A DNA stretch of 64,000 nucleotides from Kribbella capetownensis (GTDB lineage: Bacteria; Actinomycetota; Actinomycetes; Propionibacteriales; Kribbellaceae): positions 1 through 64,000 of the forward strand of contig NZ_SJKD01000018.1 in assembly GCF_004331485.1 (NCBI RefSeq), written 5' to 3'. Every line of letters begins with the position of its first letter. Position 1 is the stretch's first letter. Positions 27,804 to 35,677 of this stretch are shown piece after piece. A program made the position numbers and the translations under genes. The notes beneath the pieces were generated by a model. The model was not told the DNA's origin. It was given only the letters and a program-made list of their open reading frames with translations, and ran no database searches.

Positions 27804-28634
27804 CTATCCGAGAACCGTTGCCAGCGCCTCGTATCCGGGCAGCAGATCGACCCCCTCGGGCCCCAGCAACTGGATCGCGACGTGGTCCGCACCGGCCTCA
27901 AGATGCGCGTTCAGACCCTCCGCGACCTCCACCGCCGAACCGTGCAGCACCATCGCGTCGACCAGCCGGTCACTGCCGCCGTCGGCGATGTCGTGGTCGG
28001 TGAACCCGAACCGCTTGAAGTTCGAGGTGTAGTTGCTCAACTGCAGGTACGACGCCAGCCGGTCGCGGGCCGTGGACCGCGCGATCTCGTCGTCGGTCTC
28101 CAGCACGATCATCTGCTCCGGCGCGAGCAGCACCCCGCCGCCGAGGGTCCGGCGTGCTTCGCGGGTGTGCTCCGGCGTGGTCAGATACGGCAGCGCGCCG
28201 GCCGTCCGGCTGCCCGACAGCTGCAGTACCTTCGGCCCGAGCGCGGCCAGTGCTCGCCGGTCGGCCGGCACCTTCGCGTCGTCCAACTCGTCGAGGTAGC
28301 TCACGATCGTCTCGTACGGAGACCGGTACGTGCCGGTCCGCTCCGGGTGGCCGATGCCGACCCCGAGCAGGAAGCGCCCCGGATGTTCGTCCTCCAGCCG
28401 GTGGTACGACGCCGCCACCTCCGCCGCCGGCGACTTCCACATGTTCACGATGCTGGTGCCGACAGCAACCGAACTCGTTGATGCGAGCAACACTTCCGCG
28501 TCGCGCAGGTCCGCCTCGGGCGATGCGCCCAGCCACAGGGTCCCGTACCCGGCCTGCTCCAGCCCGGCCGCCAGTTCCGGGCCCCAGTGCAGCGATCCGT
28601 GCCAGACCCCGAACCGTCCCAGTTCGACCGCCAC
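27804..28634 (-). CDS. LLM-class F420-dependent oxidoreductase
   Basis: 276 residues, a luciferase-like monooxygenase/F420 reductase TIM barrel. It starts ELGRFGVWHG, with ASTSSVAVGTSIVNMW near 48-63, HPGRFLLGVGIGHPE near 82-96 and a C-terminal HVAIQLLG strand. The GTG at 28634 is preceded by GAGGAG with 6 bases spacing, which fixes the start; a longer open frame upstream has no such site. F420 rather than FMN is inferred from the short actinobacterial subfamily. Substrate unknown. Confidence 0.85.
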   Translation of the reverse strand: MAVELGRFGVWHGSLHWGPELAAGLEQAGYGTLWLGASPEADLRDAEVLLASTSSVAVGTSIVNMWKSPAAEVAASYHRLEDEHPGRFLLGVGIGHPERTGTYRSPYETIVSYLDELDDAKVPADRRALAALGPKVLQLSGSRTAGALPYLTTPEHTREARRTLGGGVLLAPEQMIVLETDDEIARSTARDRLASYLQLSNYTSNFKRFGFTDHDIADGGSDRLVDAMVLHGSAVEVAEGLNAHLEAGADHVAIQLLGPEGVDLLPGYEALATVLG

Positions 28635-28741
28635 GTCGTTCTCCTCTCGTCGACCGATCTCAGGGTGCAACCCGGGGCGGGCGGGCTCCATGGTCAAGCA
28701 TCCCCGACGACGCGGAGGGGGCGTCAATGATGGTTGTCACG

Positions 28742-29488
28742 TCAAAGGTGGGCGGCGATCTCCGGGACCCGTCGCTGCAGGTCCTTCAGCCGGTGTTCGG
28801 TGCGCTCCGGTTCGCCGACTGTCGCGAGGTTGAGCATGCCCGGATCGCCGGCCAGTTGACCGGCGCGGATGACGCGGGCAGACCGTTGCGCGCGCAACGG
28901 AGCGCCCTCGAGGATCTGCAGTGGCGTGAACACGTCACCGCCGTACGCCGTCGCCATCAATCGCAGCCGGGCGGCCTGGTAGGCGGGGTCCATCGGCATC
29001 GCGAGTGGTGCGGTGTTCCAGGCGGTGAAGGCGATGTCGTCCAGCGGTACGCCCGGGCCGGCCATGTCCCAGTCGATCACGCCGCTGAACCCGTCCTCGG
29101 TGCCGATCCAGTTGTAGTACCCGTAGTCGTGCATGCAGACGATCTGATCGGCCGCGAGTTCACCGCGACTCGTCCGCCAGACGACCTCGCCCACAGGCCG
29201 GTACGACGCGACTACACGGTGGTACTGCGCGAGCCATCGCATCGCGTCGGCCAGTACGTCATCGGGCACCTCGGGGCCGTACGACGTACCCGGCAGGAAA
29301 TCGAGGATCTCGCGTCCGCGGTCGTCGAAACCGTGGACCCGAGGTACGCCGGTCAGGCCGGCGGCGGCGAGGTGGTCGAGCAGCCCATGAACGGCCGGTG
29401 TCCACGGCCCGGTGGCACGCCGCACGGTGTCGCCGACGCGGACGGCACCACCGACGTTGCCGCCCGGCAGAGCGATCTCCTGATCCAT
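28742..29488 (-). CDS. Aminoglycoside phosphotransferase-fold kinase
   Basis: 248 residues of the APH/choline-kinase fold. The catalytic loop is VCMHDYGYYNWIG near 127-139, with the H-D-x4-N spacing, and the metal-binding IDWDMAGPG follows near 147-155. The first ~50 residues are short, with no strong P-loop, as in many phosphotransferase-family enzymes of unknown substrate. ATG 29488 follows GGAAGG by 8 bases; an upstream TTG would add nine residues. No resistance role should be assumed. Confidence 0.8.
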   Translation of the reverse strand: MDQEIALPGGNVGGAVRVGDTVRRATGPWTPAVHGLLDHLAAAGLTGVPRVHGFDDRGREILDFLPGTSYGPEVPDDVLADAMRWLAQYHRVVASYRPVGEVVWRTSRGELAADQIVCMHDYGYYNWIGTEDGFSGVIDWDMAGPGVPLDDIAFTAWNTAPLAMPMDPAYQAARLRLMATAYGGDVFTPLQILEGAPLRAQRSARVIRAGQLAGDPGMLNLATVGEPERTEHRLKDLQRRVPEIAAHL

Positions 29489-29847
29489 GTCACGACCTTC
29501 CAACGGGCGTTTCAACTGGGGTACCGCAGGTGCGCGGAGGTCCGCCCTTCGGGGCAGTGCAAAACTGGCGTTAAGACAGAAATGGAGATTGCGTCAAGAT
29601 TGCGCAAAGCCTGCGGGCAAAGGGGATTCCGGCGTCAACGTCACCGGGTGCCACGGCGTCTTACATGAGTGTAACCGAACCGCCGCGCAACGATTCAGCG
29701 AGTCGTGTCACGATCAGACCATCCGATCAGGTGGTATGAACTTCGCGGGCTTACACTCGGCAGCGACCTGGCAGCACACCCCTCACCGCCGGGCCGCGGA
29801 CACAACGACGTGGGCCGCACACCTGGAATGTGAAAGAAGGGCGAGTT
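29489..29847. promoter_or_regulatory. Gene-free ald leader with 11-bp tandem motif
   Basis: 359 bases without a gene. GATTGCGTCAA (29587-29597) is followed immediately by GATTGCGCAAA (29598-29608), then a weaker TGCGGGCAAA ending at 29621, so the motif repeats every 11 bases, about one helical turn. TTGCGCAA at 29600-29607 is a perfect palindrome. Such phased sites are typical of Lrp/AsnC regulators, which control alanine dehydrogenase genes in other actinobacteria. No lrp-type gene is in the window. Confidence 0.45.
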
Positions 29848-30963
29848 GTGAAGGTCGGAGTTCCGAAGGAAGTCAAGAACCACGAATACCGGGTGGCCAT
29901 CACCCCGGCCGGTGTGCACGAGTTCGTGCGCAGCGGACACGAGGTTCTGATCGAGCGGGATGCGGGGGCCGGTTCACTGATCCCCGATGACGAGTTCGTG
30001 GCGGCCGGAGCACGGATCCTGCCGACCGCGGACGACGTCTGGGCCGAGGCCGAGCTGGTGCTCAAGGTGAAGGAGCCGGTGGCCGAGGAGTACCACCGGA
30101 TGCGCAAGGACCAGGTCCTGTTCACCTACCTGCATCTGGCCGCCAGCCGCGAGTGCACCGACGCGCTGCTGACGTCGGGGATCACCGGTATCGCGTACGA
30201 GACGGTCCAGCTCTCGGACGGGTCGCTGCCGCTGCTCGCGCCGATGAGCGAGGTGGCCGGCCGGCTGGCCCCGCAGGTGGGTGCCTATCACCTGATGCGC
30301 AGCGGCGGTGGCCGCGGCGTGCTGATGGGTGGCGTCTCCGGCGTCCACCCGGCGCGGGTCGTGATCATCGGCGCGGGTGTCGCCGGGATGAACGCGGCCG
30401 CGATCGCCCTCGGCATGCAGGCGCAGGTGCAGTTGTTCGACCGCAACATCGCGCGGCTGCGCGAGGCCGACCGGATCTACCAGGGGCATCTGCTGACGAT
30501 CGCCGCGAACGCGTTCGAGATCGAGAAGGCCGTGCTCGAGGCGGACCTGGTGATCGGCGCGGTGCTGGTCCCAGGCGCGAAGGCACCGAAGCTGGTCAGC
30601 AACGACATGGTCAGCCGGATGAAGCGGGGCAGCGTGCTCGTCGACATCGCCATCGACCAGGGCGGCTGCTTCGAGGACTCGCACCCGACCACGCACGCCG
30701 ACCCCGTGTACCAGGTCCACGACTCGCTGTTCTACTGCGTCGCGAACATGCCCGGCGCGGTCCCGAACACCTCGACGTACGCACTCACCAACGTGACCCT
30801 GCCGTACGCCGTCGAGCTCGCGAACCTGGGTTGGCGGGAGGCGCTGCGGCGGGACCACAGTCTCGCGCTCGGTCTGAACACCTTCGACGGCCAGGTCACC
30901 TACGGCCCGGTCGCCGAGGCGCACGACCTGCCGCAGTTGAAGCTCGACGAGGTGCTGGTCTGA
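29848..30963 (+). CDS. ald: Alanine dehydrogenase
   Basis: 371 residues, the usual length, interconverting L-alanine and pyruvate + NH4+ with NAD. The N-terminus [20 protein letters not shown] is canonical. The substrate residues lie in [13 protein letters not shown] (Lys ~75) and [11 protein letters not shown] (His ~96), and the NAD-binding motif is [20 protein letters not shown] near 171-190. GTG 29848 is chosen because AGAAGGG lies 6 bases upstream. The last codons overlap the xerD start. Confidence 0.96.
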   Translation: MKVGVPKEVKNHEYRVAITPAGVHEFVRSGHEVLIERDAGAGSLIPDDEFVAAGARILPTADDVWAEAELVLKVKEPVAEEYHRMRKDQVLFTYLHLAASRECTDALLTSGITGIAYETVQLSDGSLPLLAPMSEVAGRLAPQVGAYHLMRSGGGRGVLMGGVSGVHPARVVIIGAGVAGMNAAAIALGMQAQVQLFDRNIARLREADRIYQGHLLTIAANAFEIEKAVLEADLVIGAVLVPGAKAPKLVSNDMVSRMKRGSVLVDIAIDQGGCFEDSHPTTHADPVYQVHDSLFYCVANMPGAVPNTSTYALTNVTLPYAVELANLGWREALRRDHSLALGLNTFDGQVTYGPVAEAHDLPQLKLDEVLV

Positions 30964-31892
30964 GCATCGGCCGGGCGGTCAGCGCGTACCTGGACCACCT
31001 CACGGTCGAGCGCGGCCTGGCCGCGAACACGCTGGCGTCGTACCGGCGTGACCTGCGCCGGTACGACGGTTACCTCGCGGCGGCCGGGATCGACGATCTC
31101 GGCCGCGTCACCGAGGCAGTGGTGAGTGACTTCCTGATGCGGCTGCGGGAGGGCGACGCGGACCACCCGCCGCTCACCGCATCGAGTGCCGGGCGCACTC
31201 TGGTCGCAGTCCGGGGCTTTCACCGGTTCTGTCGGCGTGAAGGGCTGACCGCTGTGGATCCGGCGGCCGCGGTGAAGCCGCCGGCGCCACCGCAGCGGTT
31301 GCCCAAGGCACTCTCCGTCGACGAGGTCACGCGCATCCTCGCTGCGGCTGCAGGAGCCGAGGCGGAACCCGCCGTACTCGCAACGCGGGACGCTGCGCTG
31401 CTGGAGTTTCTGTACGGGACCGGCGCCCGCATCTCTGAAGCGGTCGGACTGGCTGTCGACGACATCGATCTGGAAGCCGGTGCGGTTCTGTTGCGAGGCA
31501 AGGGCAGCAAGGAGCGGGTCGTCCCGGTCGGGTCCTACGCCCGCGACGCGTTGTCGGCGTACCAGGTCCGTGGTCGTCCGGATCTGGTGCAGCGCGGGCG
31601 CGGTACGCCGGCGCTGTTTCTCAACGCGCGGGGTGGTCGGTTGTCGCGGCAGAGCGCATGGACCGTACTGCGCCGGGCCGCACAGCGTGCGGGGATCGCG
31701 AAGGAGATCTCACCGCACACGCTGCGCCACTCGTTCGCCACCCACCTGCTGGACGGTGGTGCCGACGTCCGCGTGGTGCAAGAGCTCCTCGGCCACGCGT
31801 CCGTCACCACCACGCAGGTCTACACGCTGGTCACCGTCGACAAACTCCGCGAGGTCTACGCGACGTCACATCCCCGTGCTCTGTCGTCCTGA
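30960..31892 (+). CDS. xerD: Tyrosine recombinase XerD
   Basis: 310 residues acting with XerC at dif to resolve chromosome dimers. The N-terminal SAM-like domain starts [20 protein letters not shown], and the catalytic domain has Arg in [12 protein letters not shown], Lys in [27 protein letters not shown] and [12 protein letters not shown]. The frame has no ATG/GTG/TTG before the N-terminal domain; the only reasonable start is CTG 30960, overlapping the ald stop as CTGA. An early start further upstream would lie inside ald without a signal. Confidence 0.88.
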   Translation: MSIGRAVSAYLDHLTVERGLAANTLASYRRDLRRYDGYLAAAGIDDLGRVTEAVVSDFLMRLREGDADHPPLTASSAGRTLVAVRGFHRFCRREGLTAVDPAAAVKPPAPPQRLPKALSVDEVTRILAAAAGAEAEPAVLATRDAALLEFLYGTGARISEAVGLAVDDIDLEAGAVLLRGKGSKERVVPVGSYARDALSAYQVRGRPDLVQRGRGTPALFLNARGGRLSRQSAWTVLRRAAQRAGIAKEISPHTLRHSFATHLLDGGADVRVVQELLGHASVTTTQVYTLVTVDKLREVYATSHPRALSS

Positions 31893-31900
31893 CGCTTAGT

Positions 31901-33163
31901 GTGAGCGCCGTGACCGAGCAGACGGAGACTGCTGAGGAACGGCATGCCAGCTGGTTGGAGCTGTTCTTCGACCTGACTGTGGTGGCGGCTGCAGCGCAGA
32001 TCGCGCACCGGTTGCATGGTGCCGAGAGTGTCGGGCAGATCGCGGCTTGTGCCGCCTTGTACTACGCGGTGTGGAGCGTCTGGACGACCACCAGCGTCTA
32101 CGCGAACGTGGCGGGGGAGCGGACCCGGCAGCGCGCCGTACTGCGGACCATGCTCGGCATCGCGATCATGGCCGCGGCAGTGCCCGGTGTCTGGCCTGAG
32201 CTGCTGGCCGGCGAGCATGACGACGTACCTCATGGACGTACGGCGGTCTTCGTCGTCGCGTTCGTCCTGTGCCGGCTGATCGCAGCTCGGTCGGCGGCAC
32301 GGGACGGGCAGGTGGTGACGTTCTGGCCCGCCACGCAGAGTGTGGCGGTGACGCCGTGGATCGCCTCGATCTTCGTACCGCAGACGGTCGCCTACTGGCT
32401 GTGGGGTTTCGCGATCACCGTCGACCTCGTCTTCTCGATGTTCGGCGCGCGGAATCCCCGCTCGGTCGCGCGGATGACCGAGAACGCGCGGCGGCGGCAG
32501 GACGAGCGGGACAAGCGCACCGCTCGCAAACTGGCCCATCTGATCCGCCGGGGCGTCTCGCCGGACCGGCTGCCGGACGCGTCGCCGACGCTGATCTCGG
32601 TCGCGCAGGTGGAGCGCGGTCACCTCACCGAACGGCTCGGGCTGTTCGTGATCATCGTGCTCGGTGAGGCACTGGCGCAGGTGGTGGCCGCCAACACCGA
32701 GCTGGACTGGACCTGGGCTGTCATCGCGTCGTCGTTCGCCGCGTTCCTGATCGTGGTGAAGTTGTGGCGGCTCACCACGCTGTACGGGTTCACTCCGGCA
32801 CCGCTCATCGCCAAGCCGCTGGAGCCCTGGCAGGCGCTGCCGGCGCACCTCGGCGTGACCGCAGCGATCGTGGCGATCGCGTCCGGCCTCGGTGTGCTCA
32901 TCCCGGACGCGACCGAACGCCTGCACGCCACGGACCGCTGGTACCTGTTCGGCGGACTGGCGCTCTACCTGCTGACCAGCGTCTTCGCCGCACTGGCCGG
33001 ACGCGCACCGCTCAAGTGGTACCTCGGCTGGGCCTTGCCGAGCCTGGTTGTCTCGGTGCTGGCCGGCGTACTCGGGCATGCGGTGCCCGCGTGGTCCCTG
33101 GCCGTTCTGGCGTACGCCGTACTCGTCTGGTTCGCGTCGTACGACCGGCTCGTGAAACCGTAG
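31901..33163 (+). CDS. Low-temperature requirement A (LtrA) family membrane protein
   Basis: 420 residues. The N-terminal signature ASWLELFFDLTVVAAAAQIA at ~13-32 and the multiple helices match the LtrA family, whose biochemical function is not established. A basic cytoplasmic loop (RRRQDERDKRTARKLAHLIR) interrupts helices 6-7, and a GLFVIIVLGEALAQVV helix with an intramembrane Glu is characteristic. GTG 31901 and GTG 31910 are alternative starts without a clear ribosome site. It follows xerD by 8 bases. Confidence 0.85.
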   Translation: MSAVTEQTETAEERHASWLELFFDLTVVAAAAQIAHRLHGAESVGQIAACAALYYAVWSVWTTTSVYANVAGERTRQRAVLRTMLGIAIMAAAVPGVWPELLAGEHDDVPHGRTAVFVVAFVLCRLIAARSAARDGQVVTFWPATQSVAVTPWIASIFVPQTVAYWLWGFAITVDLVFSMFGARNPRSVARMTENARRRQDERDKRTARKLAHLIRRGVSPDRLPDASPTLISVAQVERGHLTERLGLFVIIVLGEALAQVVAANTELDWTWAVIASSFAAFLIVVKLWRLTTLYGFTPAPLIAKPLEPWQALPAHLGVTAAIVAIASGLGVLIPDATERLHATDRWYLFGGLALYLLTSVFAALAGRAPLKWYLGWALPSLVVSVLAGVLGHAVPAWSLAVLAYAVLVWFASYDRLVKP

Positions 33164-33357
33164 CCCCGATGCGGTCGTTGCAGGGACGGTGTGCGATCAT
33201 CTGACTACGGTTGGTCATCCTGGCGCGGTGATCGACCGCGCTTGGAGCCATGTCGACAAACCACCCCACCCCGGTGCGGAGTGGCTGGTTGAGAGTGCTT
33301 GAATGCACGCTTACAGTCGCTGGGATCGCCCGTATCGGTTGAAAGGTTTGACGAGTC

Positions 33358-34368
33358 ATGAACGAGTCGACATTCCCGGGCACCGAGCAGCTGCCGACGC
33401 CTGCCCAACCGATCGCGCCGCAGCGGAATCTGACCGTACCCGACAACTATGCGGAGATGCCCCGGCCGACGGCCAAGCTCACCGCGGAGGACATCGCACC
33501 TGTGACTGATGCGCACGGCCCGAGGAACAAGATCGGGCCGACCGGCCGGCCACTGCCGGACCTGCCGGTGCCGCAGCGGCCGGAGAAGACCGGCCCGGCC
33601 CAGGTGATCGCGATGTGCAACCAGAAGGGTGGCGTGGGTAAGACCACCACCACGATCAACCTCGGCGCGGCGATCGCCGAGACCGGGCGCAAGGTGCTGC
33701 TGATCGACTTCGACCCGCAGGGGTCCGCCTCGATCGGCCTCGGCGTCCAGCCGCACGACCTGGAGCTGTCGGTCTACAACCTGCTGATGCAGCGCGACAT
33801 CACCCCGGCCGAGGTGATCCGGCCGACCCGGGTGGAGAACCTCGATCTCCTGCCGGCCAACATCGACCTGTCCGCGGCCGAGGTGCAACTGGTCCAGGAG
33901 GTCGCCCGGGAGTACACCCTGCAGCGGGTGCTCGAACCGATCATCCCCGACTACGACGTGATCCTGATCGACTGCGCACCGTCGCTCGGTCTGCTCACGG
34001 TGAACGCGCTGACCGCGTCGAACGGCATCGTCGTACCGCTGGAGTGCGAGTTCTTCGCGCTCCGCGGCCTGGCCATGCTGACCGACACGATCGGCAAGGT
34101 GCAGGACCGGCTCAACCCGAAACTGGAGATCGTGGGCATCCTCGGCACCATGTTCGACGGGCGTACGACGCACGCCCGGGAGGTCCTCGACCGGGTGGTC
34201 CAGGCCTTCGACGAACGCGTCTTCCACACCGTCATCCGGCGTACCGTGAAGTTCCCCGAGACCACGGTCGTCGGCGAGCCCATCACGACGTACGCCCCGT
34301 CCTCGTCGGCTGCCACGCAGTACCGCGATCTTGCCAAGGAGGTGCTGGCGCGTTGTCCCGCCGGGTGA
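33358..34368 (+). CDS. ParA/Soj family ATPase
   Basis: 336 residues. The first ~80 residues are Pro-rich and disordered, then comes a deviant Walker A CNQKGGVGKTTTTINLGAA near 88-106 with the ParA-type Lys. The A' motif DFDPQGSASIGLG and the Walker B region YDVILIDCAPSLGLLTVNAL follow. This is the cluster homologue of mycobacterial Rv1708, distinct from the oriC-linked parA. It precedes a small RHH-like gene and scpAB, consistent with a chromosome-organisation role. ATG 33358 follows GAAAGG. Confidence 0.93.
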   Translation: MNESTFPGTEQLPTPAQPIAPQRNLTVPDNYAEMPRPTAKLTAEDIAPVTDAHGPRNKIGPTGRPLPDLPVPQRPEKTGPAQVIAMCNQKGGVGKTTTTINLGAAIAETGRKVLLIDFDPQGSASIGLGVQPHDLELSVYNLLMQRDITPAEVIRPTRVENLDLLPANIDLSAAEVQLVQEVAREYTLQRVLEPIIPDYDVILIDCAPSLGLLTVNALTASNGIVVPLECEFFALRGLAMLTDTIGKVQDRLNPKLEIVGILGTMFDGRTTHAREVLDRVVQAFDERVFHTVIRRTVKFPETTVVGEPITTYAPSSSAATQYRDLAKEVLARCPAG

Positions 34369-34718
34369 GCCTGCCAGGTGCCAGTGAACTCTTCGGGGGT
34401 GCGGCACCGAAGCAGACCAGACCCGAGAAGCGCACCACCACAGACAGCCCGACGCCGGCCGGAGTCCGGTCGCGCACGGCTGTTGTCGACGACCGCAAGT
34501 CCAGCGGTCGGATCCGGCACGACACGAAGATCACCGTGTACGTGACGGAGGAGGAGCTGATCGGCCTGGAGAAGACCAGACTCGCGTTGCGCGAGGAGCA
34601 CGGCCTGAACGCCGATCGCGGCCGGATCGTCCGGGAGGCGATCGACGTGCTGCTGGCCGACTTCGTCGACCACGGACCGGACTCGGTGCTGGTACGGCGG
34701 CTCAAGGCCTCGGAGTGA
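34353..34718 (+). CDS. RHH-like partner protein of ParA
   Basis: 121 residues from TTG 34353 (LSRRVSLPGASELFGG), with AAGGAGG ~10 bases upstream inside parA; a GTG at 34365 is the alternative. The first ~55 residues are basic and disordered. Residues ~60-115 (TKITVYVTEEELIGLEKTR ... RGRIVREAIDVLLADF) have the strand-helix-helix layout of ribbon-helix-helix DNA-binding proteins. Small RHH proteins partner ParA ATPases on plasmids (type Ib systems), so a centromere-binding or adaptor role is plausible but inferred. It overlaps both neighbours. Confidence 0.7.
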   Translation: MSRRVSLPGASELFGGAAPKQTRPEKRTTTDSPTPAGVRSRTAVVDDRKSSGRIRHDTKITVYVTEEELIGLEKTRLALREEHGLNADRGRIVREAIDVLLADFVDHGPDSVLVRRLKASE

Positions 34719-35677
34719 CCGTGGTTCCCGAGTCGCTGCCGTTGGATCTGCCGTCCGGTGAAGGTGGGGCGGCTGTTGCCGAGGGCAAGGGCTTCAGTGT
34801 TCACCTGGTCAACTTCGAGGGTCCGTTCGACCTGCTGCTGCAGCTGATCAGCAAGCACAAGCTCGACATCACCGAGATCGCCCTCTCGGTGATCACCGAC
34901 GACTTCATCGCGCACATCAAGGCGCTCGGGTCGGAGTGGGACCTGGACCAGACGTCGGAGTTCCTGCTGATCGCGGCGACACTGCTGGACCTGAAGGCGG
35001 CGCGGCTGCTGCCGAAGGGCGAGGTCGAGGACGACGAGGACCTGGCGCTGCTCGAAGCCCGGGATCTGTTGTTCGCGCGGCTGCTGCAGTACCGCGCGTT
35101 CAAGCAGATCGCGGCGCTGATCCAGGAGCGCATGGCCGCCGAAGCGCGCCGGTTCCCGCGGGCGGTCGGGGTGGAGCCGCGGTTCGCCGAACTGCTGCCT
35201 GAGGTGCTGCTCGGGATCGATCCGGCCGGGCTGGCTGCGCTGGCCGCTCGTGCGCTGGCTCCGAAGGACAACCTGCCGGAGGGCGTGTCGCTGGCGCACC
35301 TGCACGCGCCGACCGTCACAGTCCGCGAACAAGCTCTCGTCATCGTCGACCGCCTACGTCGGCAGCGGAGCACCACCTTCCGCGCGCTCGTCTCGGACTC
35401 CCCGGATACCGTCACCACCGTCTGCCGGTTCCTGGCGTTGCTGGAACTCTTCCGCGAAGCCGCCGTCTCCTTCGACCAGGTCACTCCGCTCGGCGAACTC
35501 ACGATCCGCTGGACCGGCACCGACGAAGGCGAGATCGACGTCAGCGACGAGTTCGACGAACTCCACCCACCCGACCCCGAAGACGGTGAGGCCCCCGAGG
35601 TCCCCGACGACCCAGACTTCCTGGAACCCGCCGAACCCCCCACCGACCCAGAACCAACCGAGACGGTGACCCAGTGA
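34715..35677 (+). CDS. scpA: Segregation and condensation protein A
   Basis: 320 residues, the kleisin subunit of the SMC-ScpAB condensin. FSVHLVNFEGPFDLLLQLIS at ~27-46 is the SMC-neck-binding N-terminal domain, and the C-terminal winged helix lies near 205-270. The last ~45 residues are an acidic/Pro tail (DPEDGEAPEVPDDPDFLEPA). GTG 34715 overlaps the preceding stop (GTGA), and the stop overlaps scpB in the same way. Confidence 0.95.
   Translation: MTVVPESLPLDLPSGEGGAAVAEGKGFSVHLVNFEGPFDLLLQLISKHKLDITEIALSVITDDFIAHIKALGSEWDLDQTSEFLLIAATLLDLKAARLLPKGEVEDDEDLALLEARDLLFARLLQYRAFKQIAALIQERMAAEARRFPRAVGVEPRFAELLPEVLLGIDPAGLAALAARALAPKDNLPEGVSLAHLHAPTVTVREQALVIVDRLRRQRSTTFRALVSDSPDTVTTVCRFLALLELFREAAVSFDQVTPLGELTIRWTGTDEGEIDVSDEFDELHPPDPEDGEAPEVPDDPDFLEPAEPPTDPEPTETVTQ

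Noticed and set aside
28742-29488. Aminoglycoside resistance gene
   Set aside because: Only the general phosphotransferase fold is visible; specificity residues of resistance enzymes cannot be recognised, and the context is not a resistance element.
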